A stretch of DNA of 64,000 nucleotides. Source: Hyphomicrobiales bacterium (GTDB lineage Bacteria; Pseudomonadota; Alphaproteobacteria; Rhizobiales; Xanthobacteraceae). Both the position numbers and the translations under genes were made by a program. The stretch spans positions 1 to 64,000 of the forward strand of contig JACESF010000007.1 of the NCBI GenBank assembly GCA_013911975.1. The letters are read 5' to 3'. Below the pieces are notes generated by a model. The model made no database searches. It saw only the letters and a list, made by a program, of their open reading frames with translations, and was not told the DNA's origin. Each line of letters opens with the position of its first letter. The stretch's first letter is position 1. This document shows, one piece after another, positions 9,317 to 17,483 of the stretch.

Positions 9317-9347
9317 GCGGCGGCCCGGCCACGCGCCGGGCCGCCGC
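9317..9347 (+). terminator. Intercistronic GC hairpin between dctP and dctQ
   Basis: A perfect 13-bp inverted repeat (GCGGCGGCCCGGC and its complement, loop CACGC) starts 6 nt after the dctP stop. No U-tract follows directly; CCCCCTTTTTC comes 9 nt later. Such hairpins commonly protect the 3' end of the binding-protein mRNA or partly terminate, giving excess DctP over DctQM. Confidence 0.65.
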
Positions 9348-9377
9348 ATTCACGCCCCCTTTTTCGAGCGGCCGCGC

Positions 9378-9944
9378 ATGAGCCACACCACCCTCCAGAG
9401 GCCTTCCGCCATGGGTTCGCTTCCCGTGCTCCTCCATCTGCGGCGCCTCGTGCGCTGGCTGTCCACCATCGCCCTGTGGATCTCCGGCGCGGGCCTGCTC
9501 GTGATGACGGGCTGCGTGATGTGGCAGGTGATCGGCCGCTACATCCTCAATGATTCCCCCAGCTGGACGGAGCCGTTCTCGCTGCTGCTCATGAGCTGGT
9601 TCATCCTGCTGGGCGCGGCGGTCGGCGTGCGCGAGGGCAACCATCTCGGCTTCGAGATCGGCCTGCATTTCGCCTCCCCGCCCATCCGCCGCCTCATGGA
9701 GGTGGTGACGGACCTGCTGGTCATGGCCTTCGGCGTCGCCATGGCCTGGTACGGCTGGTTCCTGGCCATGGGCACCTGGTCCGCCAAGATGGCGGGCATC
9801 GATATCCCCCAGGGCTTCGACTACCTGCCGCTGTCCGGCGGCGGCGTCCTCATCGCGCTGTTCTCGTTCGAGAAGCTGCTGGACCACCTGACCGCCCGAA
9901 AAGTGGAGGACGTTCCCCTCCACGGCACCCACACGGTGGAGTGA
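9378..9944 (+). CDS. dctQ: TRAP transporter small permease (DctQ)
   Basis: A 188-residue membrane protein with four predicted helices. The family motif is seen as VIGRYILNDSPSWTEPFSLLLMSWFILLGAA, where the tryptophan-glutamate pair after the first helix is near-invariant. It forms the Q domain that joins DctM in the inner membrane. It follows dctP by 67 nt (with a hairpin between) and precedes dctM by 6 nt. ATG 9411 is a possible shorter start; the ribosome binding site for 9378 is weak. Confidence 0.88.
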   Translation: MSHTTLQRPSAMGSLPVLLHLRRLVRWLSTIALWISGAGLLVMTGCVMWQVIGRYILNDSPSWTEPFSLLLMSWFILLGAAVGVREGNHLGFEIGLHFASPPIRRLMEVVTDLLVMAFGVAMAWYGWFLAMGTWSAKMAGIDIPQGFDYLPLSGGGVLIALFSFEKLLDHLTARKVEDVPLHGTHTVE

Positions 9945-9950
9945 CGCGCC

Positions 9951-11231
9951 ATGGCCATTACCATTCTCTTCGGCGCCTTCACGCTGCTGCTGCTCATCGG
10001 CATGCCGGTGGCCTTCTGCCTGGGCCTCGCCTCGCTCGCTACCGTCCTCTACATGGGCCTGCCGCCCGTGGTGGTGTTCCAGCAGATCAATTCCGGGATG
10101 AACGCCTTCTCCATGCTGGCGATCCCCTTCTTCATCTTCGCCGGCGACCTGATGATGCGCGGCGGCATCGCCGACCGCCTCATCGGCATGGCGGCAGCCA
10201 TGATCGGCCATCTGCGGGGCGGGCTCGGCCAGGTGAACGTGGTGGCCTCCACCCTGTTCGGCGGCATCTCCGGCTCGGCGGTGGCGGACGCCTCCGCCAT
10301 CGGCGGCATCATGATCCCGCAGATGGACAAGCGTGGCTACGCCAAGGATTACGCGGTGAACGTCACCGTGAACTCGGCCATCATCGCGCTGCTCATCCCG
10401 CCCTCCCACAACATGATCATCTATTCGCTGTCGGCGGGCGGGAACATCTCCATCGCCGACCTGTTCACGGCGGGCATCGTGCCCGGCCTCCTGCTGGCGG
10501 CGGCCATGATGATCACGGCTTATGTGGTGGCGCGCCGGCGCGGCTATCCGGCCGGCACCTTCCCCGGCTGGCCGGGCGTGGCAAGGGCGGTGGTGGCGGC
10601 GGTGCCGGGCATCATGCTCATCGGCATCATCTTCGGCGGCGTGCGCTCGGGCATCTTCACCGCGACGGAATCCTCCTGCATCGCCGTGGTCTATGCGCTG
10701 CTGGTGACGGTGCTGGTCTATCGCGAACTGGACCTGCCCGCCTTCTGGGAGGCGACGCTCGGCGCGGTGCGCACCACGGCCATGGTGCTGCTGGTGATCG
10801 GCACCGCCGGGGCGTTCGGCTGGCTCATGGCTTTCCTCCAGGTGCCCAAGGCCACCATCGAGCTGATGCAGTCGGTGTCGGACAACAAGTACGTCATCCT
10901 GCTGCTCATCAACATCATCCTGCTGGTGCTCGGCACCTTCATGGACATGGCGCCGATGATCATCATCTGCACCCCCATCTTTCTGCCGCTCATCAAGGCG
11001 TTCGGGATCGATCCGGTGCAGTTCGGAGTGATCCTGATCCTGAATGCCGGCATCGGCCTCAACACCCCGCCCGTGGGCTCGGTGCTGTTCGTGGGCTGCG
11101 CGGTGGGCAAGATCACCATCGGCGAGGCCATGAAGACCATCTGGCCCTTCTTCGGCGCCTCCGTGGCGGTCCTCATGATCGTCACCTACGTGCCCGCCGT
11201 TTCCCTCTGGCTGCCCGCTTTGTTCCGCTGA
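9951..11231 (+). CDS. dctM: TRAP transporter large permease (DctM)
   Basis: A 426-residue integral membrane protein with about 11-12 hydrophobic helices, matching the DctM/SiaM length. Motifs include the N-terminal GMPVAFCLGLASL, ASTLFGGISGSAVADASAIG, which corresponds to the Na+/substrate-binding hairpin, and LNAGIGLNTPPVGSVLFVG near the C-terminus, the symmetry-related second hairpin. It is the transport subunit that moves the DctP-delivered substrate inward with sodium. It lies in an operon with dctP, dctQ, kduI and kduD. Confidence 0.93.
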   Translation: MAITILFGAFTLLLLIGMPVAFCLGLASLATVLYMGLPPVVVFQQINSGMNAFSMLAIPFFIFAGDLMMRGGIADRLIGMAAAMIGHLRGGLGQVNVVASTLFGGISGSAVADASAIGGIMIPQMDKRGYAKDYAVNVTVNSAIIALLIPPSHNMIIYSLSAGGNISIADLFTAGIVPGLLLAAAMMITAYVVARRRGYPAGTFPGWPGVARAVVAAVPGIMLIGIIFGGVRSGIFTATESSCIAVVYALLVTVLVYRELDLPAFWEATLGAVRTTAMVLLVIGTAGAFGWLMAFLQVPKATIELMQSVSDNKYVILLLINIILLVLGTFMDMAPMIIICTPIFLPLIKAFGIDPVQFGVILILNAGIGLNTPPVGSVLFVGCAVGKITIGEAMKTIWPFFGASVAVLMIVTYVPAVSLWLPALFR

Positions 11232-11262
11232 GCGGGTGCCCCTTTCCATCCGAGGATTGTCC

Positions 11263-12102
11263 ATGATCACCGACGTGCGCCACGTGCATCACCCGGAAGC
11301 CGTGCGCTTCTTCGACACCGACGATTTGCGCGCCAACTTCCTCATCGAGGGCCTGTTCCAGCCCGCGACCGTGCAGCTCGCCTATTCCCATATCGAGCGC
11401 TTCGTGGTGGGCGGCGCGACGCCCGTCGCCTCGCCGCTGAAGCTGGAGAGCGACAAGGCCACCATCGGCTCGCCCCACTTCCTCGACCGGCGCGAGCTGG
11501 GCGTGTTCAACATCGGCGGCCCCGGCAAGGTGCAGGCGGACGGCGAGACCTTCGCCCTCGGCCACCGCGACGCGCTCTATGTGGCCATGGGCACGAAGGA
11601 CGTGATCTTCACCTCCGACGACCCGCAGAACCCGGCCCGCTTCTACCTGCTCTCCACCCCGGCCCATGCCCGGCACGAGACCAAGGTGGTGAAGATCGCC
11701 GAGGCCAAGCGCATGGAGCTGGGCGACCAGGCCACCTGCAACAAGCGCACCATCTACCAGATGATCCACCCGGACGTGGTGACCTCCTGCCAGCTTGTCA
11801 TGGGCATGACCCAGCTCGCCGAGGGCAACACCTGGAACACCATGCCGTGCCACGTCCATGACCGGCGCTCGGAAGTGTATCTCTATTTCGACGTGGCGCC
11901 CGACGCGCGGGTCATCCACCTCATGGGCGAGCCCACCGAGACGCGCCACCTGGTGGTGGCGGACGGGCAGGCGGTGCTCTCCCCGCCCTGGTCGATCCAT
12001 TCGGGCGTCGGCACCCGCGCCTACACTTTCATCTGGGGCATGGGCGGCGACAATATCGACTATACGGACATGGACATGGTGGCCATGGACACCCTGCGAT
12101 GA
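11263..12102 (+). CDS. kduI: 5-keto-4-deoxyuronate isomerase
   Basis: A 279-residue cupin-fold isomerase (E. coli KduI has 278). It converts 4-deoxy-L-threo-5-hexosulose uronate to 3-deoxy-D-glycero-2,5-hexodiulosonate, the step after unsaturated uronates open to their keto form. CHVHDRRSEVYLYF carries the zinc-binding HxH and glutamate, and PPWSIHSGVG the fourth ligand histidine. GAGGA 7 nt upstream fixes ATG 11263; an in-frame GTG at 11236 lacks this. It follows dctM by 31 nt and overlaps kduD by 4 nt, so translation is coupled. Confidence 0.95.
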   Translation: MITDVRHVHHPEAVRFFDTDDLRANFLIEGLFQPATVQLAYSHIERFVVGGATPVASPLKLESDKATIGSPHFLDRRELGVFNIGGPGKVQADGETFALGHRDALYVAMGTKDVIFTSDDPQNPARFYLLSTPAHARHETKVVKIAEAKRMELGDQATCNKRTIYQMIHPDVVTSCQLVMGMTQLAEGNTWNTMPCHVHDRRSEVYLYFDVAPDARVIHLMGEPTETRHLVVADGQAVLSPPWSIHSGVGTRAYTFIWGMGGDNIDYTDMDMVAMDTLR

Positions 12103-12851
12103 ACCCGTTCGACCTTACCGGCAAAAGGGCGCTCGTCACCGGGGCCAATACCGGCCTCGGGCAGGCGGTCGCCTTGGCGCTGGCCGACGCGGGCGCGCAG
12201 ATCGTCGCGGTGGGCCGAACGCCGGTTGATCCGGCGGTGTGGAGCGGGCGGGATATCGGGAACGGGCTCGTGGAGGTCGAGGCGGACCTCTCCTCCCTCG
12301 AACCCATCGAGCGCATCGTCGCGGAGGCCACCGCCGGCGGGCGGGTGGACATCCTGGTGAACAATGCGGGCATCATCCGCCGCGCCGACGCCATCGACTT
12401 CACGGAAGCCGACTGGGACGCGGTGATGGACGTGAACCTGAAGTCCGCCTTCTTCCTCACCCAGGCGTTCGCGCGCGGCTGGATCGCGGACGGGAAGGGG
12501 GCGAAGGTCATCAACATCGCCTCGCTGCTCTCCTTCCAGGGGGGCATCCGCATTCCCTCCTACACGGCGAGCAAGAGCGGCCTTGCGGGCCTCACGCGCC
12601 TGCTGGCCTGCGAATGGGCGGGGCGCGGCATCAACGTGAACGCCATCGCGCCCGGCTATTTCGTCACCAACAACACGCAGGCCCTGCGCGCCGACGAGAA
12701 GCGCTCCGCCGACATCCTTGCGCGCATTCCGGCGGGCCATTGGGGCGATCCCTCGGAACTGGGCGGGGCGGCGGTGTTCCTCGCCTCTCCGGCCGCGAGC
12801 TATGTGCACGGCGTGGTGCTGCCGGTGGACGGCGGCTGGCTGGCCCGCTGA
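12099..12851 (+). CDS. kduD: 2-deoxy-D-gluconate 3-dehydrogenase (SDR)
   Basis: A 250-residue classical short-chain dehydrogenase. The cofactor motif TGANTGLGQAV lies at residues ~14-24, NNAG near 87, and the catalytic YTASKSG tyrosine/lysine near 150. KduD reduces 3-deoxy-D-glycero-2,5-hexodiulosonate to 2-keto-3-deoxygluconate using NADH, the step after KduI. The ATG overlaps the kduI stop by 4 nt. Order, length (E. coli 253) and the C-terminal PVDGGWLAR agree with KduD. The next gene, kdgF-like, comes after a 150-nt gap holding a REP remnant. Confidence 0.93.
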   Translation: MNPFDLTGKRALVTGANTGLGQAVALALADAGAQIVAVGRTPVDPAVWSGRDIGNGLVEVEADLSSLEPIERIVAEATAGGRVDILVNNAGIIRRADAIDFTEADWDAVMDVNLKSAFFLTQAFARGWIADGKGAKVINIASLLSFQGGIRIPSYTASKSGLAGLTRLLACEWAGRGINVNAIAPGYFVTNNTQALRADEKRSADILARIPAGHWGDPSELGGAAVFLASPAASYVHGVVLPVDGGWLAR

Positions 12852-12874
12852 CCTGCCCCGCGCGCTCTCAGGTC

Positions 12875-12906
12875 CCGTCATGGCCGGACGTGTCCCGGCA
12901 TGACGG
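12875..12906. repeat. REP-type palindrome (family A), degenerate copy
   Basis: CCGTCATG and CATGACGG flank a CCGG...CCGG core, forming an imperfect palindrome related to the copies at 36874, 42063, 42252 and 52557. It lies between kduD and the kdgF-like gene. Confidence 0.6.
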
Positions 12907-13001
12907 AGCTTTGCAGGCGGGCATTCTAACGAGAGACGCGCATGCCGGGCGCACGCCCGGCCCGACGCCGTCTCATGAACAGCATCTCGGAGGTCTTCGA
13001 C

Positions 13002-13349
13002 ATGTCCCAGAAGGGCCAGTATTTCGGCTTCGCCGACACCATCGCCGTGGAGAAGATAACGCCCAACGTGGATCGCCAGATCCTCACCTACAATGACGAG
13101 ATCATGCTGGTGCGGGTGGTGTGCACCGAGGCGGGGCCGTGCGGCGTGTTCCATGACCACCCCCACGTCCAGATCACGTCCGTGGAGAGCGGGGTGTTCG
13201 ACATCACGGTGGACGGGAAGAGCGCGCGCCTGAAGGCGGGTGACAGCTTCTACGTCCCCTCCGGCCTCTGGCACGGGTCCATCTGCATCGAGCCGGGCGT
13301 TCTGGTGGACGTGTTCACGCCCATGCGGAAGGAATTCGTCGCGGACTGA
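13002..13349 (+). CDS. kdgF: KdgF-like cupin, unsaturated uronate linearisation
   Basis: A 115-residue single-domain cupin. FHDHPHVQITSVESG gives the HxHxxxQ-like metal site and SGLWHGS the last histidine, the same four-ligand pattern as KdgF. KdgF turns 4,5-unsaturated uronate monomers, made by pectate or other polysaccharide lyases, into the open-chain keto acid used by KduI. ATG 13002 has GGAGG 8 nt upstream; an in-frame ATG at 12975 is possible. It closes the plus-strand uronate operon and is followed by a strong hairpin. No lyase gene is in the window, so the unsaturated substrate probably arrives through the TRAP system or from lyases encoded elsewhere. Confidence 0.8.
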   Translation: MSQKGQYFGFADTIAVEKITPNVDRQILTYNDEIMLVRVVCTEAGPCGVFHDHPHVQITSVESGVFDITVDGKSARLKAGDSFYVPSGLWHGSICIEPGVLVDVFTPMRKEFVAD

Positions 13350-13374
13350 GGCCGTGGCGGACCCCAGACGCGAA

Positions 13375-13403
13375 ACGGCCGGCCCCTGGGGCCGGCCGTC
13401 GCA
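13375..13403 (+). terminator. Terminator hairpin after the uronate operon
   Basis: A near-perfect 12-bp stem (ACGGCCGGCCCC and its complement) is followed by CGCATTTT. It lies 25 nt after the kdgF-like gene and 23 nt before the convergent paaK stop, so it may serve both strands. Confidence 0.75.
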
Positions 13404-13425
13404 TTTTGAGGGGAGGGCGGTGCCC

Positions 13426-14760
13426 TCACTCCTTCGGGCGGTTGTCCACCACGCGCTTGGCCTTGCCGGCGGAGCGCTCGATGGAGCCGGGGCCCTGGAT
13501 GTTGACGCGGGTGCTGACGCCCACGGTCGCCTTGATGCGGTGGATGAGCCGCTCGGCATGGGCGGTGAGGCCCTCGCCGTCCCAATGCTCCTCGCGGGCC
13601 TCCGCGTGGATGGTCATCTCGTCCATGCGGCCGCGCCGGGTCAGCTCGATCTGGAAGTGGCCGGCGCACCATTCGGTGGCGAGCAGCGCCTCTTCGATCT
13701 GGGTCGGGAACACGTTGACCCCGCGCAGGATCATCATGTCGTCCGAACGGCCCGTGACCTTCTGCATGCGCCGCATGCCGGGACGCGCCGTGCCGGGCAG
13801 AAGGCGGGTGAGGTCGCGGGTGCGATAGCGGATGACCGGGAACGCCTCCTTGGTGAGGGAGGTGAAGACCAATTCGCCCTCCGACCCTTCGGGCAGCACC
13901 TCGCCGGTCTCGGGATCGATGATCTCGGGATAGAAATGGTCTTCCCAGATGTGCAGGCCGTCCTTGGTCTCCACGCATTCCTGCGCGACGCCGGGGCCGA
14001 TCACCTCGGAAAGGCCGTAAATGTCCGTGGCGTCCATGGCGAACGCCTTCTCGATCTCCTGGCGCATGGAATTGGTCCAGGGCTCGGCGCCGAAGATGCC
14101 GTATTTCAGCGAGCTTTCGCGCGGGTCGAGCCCGGCCTTGGCGAAGCCGTCCTGGATGGCGAGCATGTAGCTCGGCGTCACCATGATGACCTCGGGCTTG
14201 AAGTCGTCGATGAGCTGCACCTGGCGCTCGGTCATGCCGCCGGACATGGGGATGACCGTGCAGCCCAGCCGCTCCGCGCCGTAATGAGCGCCGAGGCCGC
14301 CGGTGAACAGGCCGTAGCCATAGGCCACGTGCACCATCATGCCGGGGCGCGCGCCCGCCGCGCGGATGGAGCGGGCCATCACATTGGCCCACATGTCGAT
14401 GTCGTTCGCCGTATAGCCCACCACGATGGGCTTGCCCGTGGTGCCCGACGAGCCGTGGATGCGCGCCAGCTTCTCGCGCGGCACGGCGAACAGGCCGAAG
14501 GGATAATTGTCGCGCAGGTCCTTCTTCACGGTGAAGGGGAACTTCGCGAGGTCGGACAGCTCCTTGAAGTCGTCCGGGTGCACGCCCGCCGCGTCGAACT
14601 GGGCGCGATAGTGCGGCACGTTCTCGTAGGCGTGCTTCAGGGACCAGGCGAGGCGCTGGCGCTGAAGCGCCATGATCTCGTCGCGGGAGGCGCGCTCGGC
14701 GGCGTCGAGGCCGCCCCGCACATCGCCTTCAAAGCTCTTGGCTGCGGGCACCATGTTCAT
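13426..14760 (-). CDS. paaK: Phenylacetate-CoA ligase
   Basis: A 444-residue adenylate-forming ligase that activates phenylacetate to phenylacetyl-CoA with ATP, the entry step of aerobic phenylacetate catabolism. HGSSGTTGKPIVVGYT (residues ~100-115) is the P-loop, and YGLFTGGLGAHYGAER and FPVIRYRTRDLTRL are PaaK-specific blocks. The length equals the PaaK family (~440). ATG 14760 has GGAGGAG 3-4 nt upstream. It is last in the paaG-paaI-paaK operon, 12 nt after paaI, and converges on the uronate operon. Confidence 0.96.
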   Translation of the reverse strand: MNMVPAAKSFEGDVRGGLDAAERASRDEIMALQRQRLAWSLKHAYENVPHYRAQFDAAGVHPDDFKELSDLAKFPFTVKKDLRDNYPFGLFAVPREKLARIHGSSGTTGKPIVVGYTANDIDMWANVMARSIRAAGARPGMMVHVAYGYGLFTGGLGAHYGAERLGCTVIPMSGGMTERQVQLIDDFKPEVIMVTPSYMLAIQDGFAKAGLDPRESSLKYGIFGAEPWTNSMRQEIEKAFAMDATDIYGLSEVIGPGVAQECVETKDGLHIWEDHFYPEIIDPETGEVLPEGSEGELVFTSLTKEAFPVIRYRTRDLTRLLPGTARPGMRRMQKVTGRSDDMMILRGVNVFPTQIEEALLATEWCAGHFQIELTRRGRMDEMTIHAEAREEHWDGEGLTAHAERLIHRIKATVGVSTRVNIQGPGSIERSAGKAKRVVDNRPKE

Positions 14761-14772
14761 CGTCTCCTCCGC

Positions 14773-15234
14773 TCAACCGCTTGTCTTGTCGTCCTGCGGG
14801 ATGATCGCGCCGCCGATGGACCGCGAATGGCCGCGGAATTCGGCGATCAGCACCCCGTCCTGGGTCACGCTGATGTCGTAGATGCCCGAGCGCCCGGCGC
14901 GGGTCACTTCGCGGGCGGTGGCCACCAGCTCGTGGCCGCGCTTGCCGGGCCGCAGGAAGCTGATGGAGCAGTGCGCCGCCACGGTGCGCTCGTCATAGGT
15001 GTTGCAGGCGAACGCGAAGGCGCTGTCCGCCAGGGCGAAGATGTAGCCGCCATGGGCGGAGCCGTGGCCGTTCACCATGTGGTCGGCGAGGCGCATGGAG
15101 AGTACGGCGCGCCCGGCCGCGATCTCGCGGATCTCGACGCCCAGGCCCTGGCTCGCGCCGTCGGTCTTCCACATGGTCTCGGCGCACAGGCGCGCGATCT
15201 CGTCGGGCGAGCGCAGCGTTTCGGTCCCGCTCAT
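14773..15234 (-). CDS. paaI: Phenylacetate pathway thioesterase
   Basis: A 153-residue hotdog-fold acyl-CoA thioesterase. NGHGSAHGGYIFALADSAFAFACN is the active-site helix and loop region, with the usual HGG and aspartate. PaaI hydrolyses ring-hydroxylated phenylacetyl-CoA and similar dead-end intermediates, freeing CoA when the pathway stalls. The start overlaps the paaG stop by 4 nt, and paaK follows. E. coli PaaI is 140 residues. Confidence 0.92.
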   Translation of the reverse strand: MSGTETLRSPDEIARLCAETMWKTDGASQGLGVEIREIAAGRAVLSMRLADHMVNGHGSAHGGYIFALADSAFAFACNTYDERTVAAHCSISFLRPGKRGHELVATAREVTRAGRSGIYDISVTQDGVLIAEFRGHSRSIGGAIIPQDDKTSG

Positions 15235-16019
15235 TTCTCGCGGCCCGTGAAGGCGGGGGTGCGCTTCTCCATGAAGGCCTTGGTGCCCTCGGCATAGTCC
15301 GGCGAGCGGCCCGCGAGGCGCTGGAGGTCGCGCTCAAGGTCGAGCTGTTCGTCCAGCGTGTTGCCCGCGCTGGCGTTCAGCGCCTGCTTGGTGAGCGCGA
15401 GGCCGTAGGTGGGCTGGGTGGCGAAGTGGGCGGCGAGCTTCTCCGCCTCGGCCATCAGGTCGGCATCCTCCACCGCCTTCCAGACCATGCCCCAGTCGGC
15501 CGCCTGGGTGGCGGAGACCGGCTCGGCCAGCAGCATCAGCGCGCGGGCGCGGGCATCGCCCACGACGCGCGGCAGGAAGAAGGTGCCGCCCGAATCGGGG
15601 ACGAGGCCGATCTTGGAGAAGGCCTGGATGAACTTGGCGGACTTGGCCGCCAGCACGATGTCGCACGCGAAGGCGAGGTTCGCGCCCGCGCCCGCCGCCA
15701 CGCCGTTCACGGCGCAGATGACCGGCTTGTTCAGTGCGCGGATGCGGCGAACCAGCGGGTTGTAGAAGGTCTCGATGGTGGCGCCGAGGTCCGGCGCCTC
15801 GGTGAGGCCGACGCGGGCGGAAAGATCCTGGCCCGCGCAGAAGCCGCGTCCCGCGCCGGTCAGCAGCACGGCGCGGCAGCTCTCGTCGGCCGCCGCGTCA
15901 TCGAGCGCGGCGCGCAGGGCGAGGTGAAGCTCTTCGTTGAAGGAATTGAGGCGGTCGGGCCGGTTGAGGGTCAGCATGACCCAGCCGTCGCGGCGGTCCA
16001 CCATGAGGACGCTATCCAC
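15231..16019 (-). CDS. paaG: 1,2-epoxyphenylacetyl-CoA isomerase (crotonase family)
   Basis: A 262-residue enoyl-CoA hydratase/isomerase family protein, the same length as E. coli PaaG. In that role it isomerises the ring-epoxide to the oxepin form and later shifts a double bond. RGFCAGQDLSAR holds the oxyanion-hole residues, NGVAAGAGANLAFACDIV the second one, and LVPDSGGTFFLPR replaces the hydratase glutamate with aspartate, as in PaaG. GTG 16019 has GGAGG 5 nt upstream; in-frame ATGs at 16046 and 16004 fit worse. It heads the minus-strand operon, just downstream of the PaaR-like palindrome. Confidence 0.92.
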   Translation of the reverse strand: MDSVLMVDRRDGWVMLTLNRPDRLNSFNEELHLALRAALDDAAADESCRAVLLTGAGRGFCAGQDLSARVGLTEAPDLGATIETFYNPLVRRIRALNKPVICAVNGVAAGAGANLAFACDIVLAAKSAKFIQAFSKIGLVPDSGGTFFLPRVVGDARARALMLLAEPVSATQAADWGMVWKAVEDADLMAEAEKLAAHFATQPTYGLALTKQALNASAGNTLDEQLDLERDLQRLAGRSPDYAEGTKAFMEKRTPAFTGREK

Positions 16020-16056
16020 TCTTTCCTCCCATATGGCCCGTGGCATGGGCTCTTGA

Positions 16057-16078
16057 ATTAACCGATCGATCGGTTAAT
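16057..16078. promoter_or_regulatory. PaaR-like operator: perfect 22-bp palindrome
   Basis: The half-site ATTAACCGATC is followed directly by its exact complement, giving a 22-bp perfect palindrome 37 bp upstream of paaG. TetR-family PaaR repressors of phenylacetate genes recognise AACCGA(N)CGGTT-type sites and are released by phenylacetyl-CoA. It lies between the two divergent paa operons (254-bp region), closer to paaG. No paaR gene is in the window. Confidence 0.75.
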
Positions 16079-16273
16079 CTTTAGCTCAAGGGGCACGCTT
16101 GTCAACACGAGCGAGAACGCTCCGCGCAGGGAGGTGAGGATGGGCGAGGCACGGCAGGCTCGGCGAGCCGCGTCGCTGCGCGGCGGCTGCCGGAATGGCG
16201 CCCGCGCGGGCTCAGGCTATACATCGTCCTCCCCGGCGCTCCGCCGCCTTGTTTCCTTTTCCCGGAGATCGTC

Positions 16274-17482
16274 ATGACGCACGCTTATATCTGCGATTTC
16301 GCGCGCACGCCCATCGGCCGCTATGCGGGCGCGCTGAAGGATGTGCGGGCGGACGATCTCGCCGCCCATCCCATCCGCGTGCTGAAGGACCGCAATCCCG
16401 GCATCGACTGGGACGCCGTGGACGATGTGATCCTGGGCTGCGCCAACCAGGCGGGCGAGGACAATCGCGACGTGGCCCGCATGGCCGTGCTTCTGGCGGG
16501 CCTGCCGGTGAGCGCGCCCGGCACCACCATCAACCGCCTGTGCGGCTCCGGCCTCGATGCGGTGGGCATGGGCGCGCGCGCCATCATGACCGGTGATGCC
16601 GATCTCATCATCGCGGGCGGGGTGGAAAGCATGACCCGCGCGCCCTTCGTCCAGGGCAAGGCCACGGAAGCCTTCTCCCGCCAGGCGGAAATCTACGACA
16701 CCACCATCGGCTGGCGCTTCGTGAACCCACTCATGAAGGCGCAGTACGGCGTGGATTCCATGCCCGAGACCGGCGAGAACGTGGCCGCCGACTTCGGCAT
16801 CTCCCGCGCCGACCAGGACCTGTTCGCCTACCGCTCCCAGCAGCGCACCAAGGCCGCCCAGGAGGCGGGCTTCTTCGCCCGTGAGATCGCGCCCATCGAG
16901 ATCAAGGGCAAGAAGGGGGCCGTCGTCGTCGTGGACAAGGACGAGCATCCGCGCGGCGACACCACGCTGGAGCAGCTCGCCGCGCTGAAGACCCCGTTCC
17001 GCAAGGAGGGCGGCAGCGTGACCGCCGGCAATGCGTCGGGCGTCAATGACGGAGCGGGCGCGCTCATCCTCGCCTCCGAGGCGGCGGTGAAGCGCTACGG
17101 CCTCACGCCCCGCGCCCGCGTCGTGTCCGTGGTGCAGGCGGGCGTGCCGCCGCGCATCATGGGCATCGGCCCGGCCCCGGCGACGCTGAAGCTGCTGGAG
17201 AAGAACAAGCTGGCGCTGGACGATATCGACCTCATCGAATTGAACGAGGCGTTCGCCTCCCAGGCGCTGGCCGTGCTGCGCCAGCTCGGCCTGCCGGACG
17301 ATGCGGCCCATGTGAACCCCCATGGCGGCGCCATCGCGCTCGGCCATCCGCTGGGCATGTCCGGCGCCCGCCTCGCCATGACGGCGGTGAGCGCGCTGGA
17401 AGCGCGCGGCGGCAAGCGTGCGGTGGCCACCATGTGCATCGGCGTCGGCCAGGGCATCGCCGCCCTCATCGAGCGGGTCTGA
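16274..17482 (+). CDS. paaJ: 3-oxoadipyl-CoA / 3-oxo-5,6-dehydrosuberyl-CoA thiolase
   Basis: A 402-residue thiolase that splits 3-oxoadipyl-CoA to succinyl-CoA and acetyl-CoA, and the dehydrosuberyl intermediate earlier in the pathway. [12 protein letters not shown] holds the nucleophilic Cys90, and the C-terminus carries [19 protein letters not shown] (catalytic histidine) and TMCIGVGQG (second cysteine). The N-terminal block [20 protein letters not shown] marks the PaaJ/PcaF subfamily. It is the first gene of the plus-strand paa operon and ends 1 nt before the hydratase/dehydrogenase fusion. It could also serve the beta-ketoadipate pathway as PcaF. Confidence 0.94.
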   Translation: MTHAYICDFARTPIGRYAGALKDVRADDLAAHPIRVLKDRNPGIDWDAVDDVILGCANQAGEDNRDVARMAVLLAGLPVSAPGTTINRLCGSGLDAVGMGARAIMTGDADLIIAGGVESMTRAPFVQGKATEAFSRQAEIYDTTIGWRFVNPLMKAQYGVDSMPETGENVAADFGISRADQDLFAYRSQQRTKAAQEAGFFAREIAPIEIKGKKGAVVVVDKDEHPRGDTTLEQLAALKTPFRKEGGSVTAGNASGVNDGAGALILASEAAVKRYGLTPRARVVSVVQAGVPPRIMGIGPAPATLKLLEKNKLALDDIDLIELNEAFASQALAVLRQLGLPDDAAHVNPHGGAIALGHPLGMSGARLAMTAVSALEARGGKRAVATMCIGVGQGIAALIERV

Positions 17483-17483
17483 C

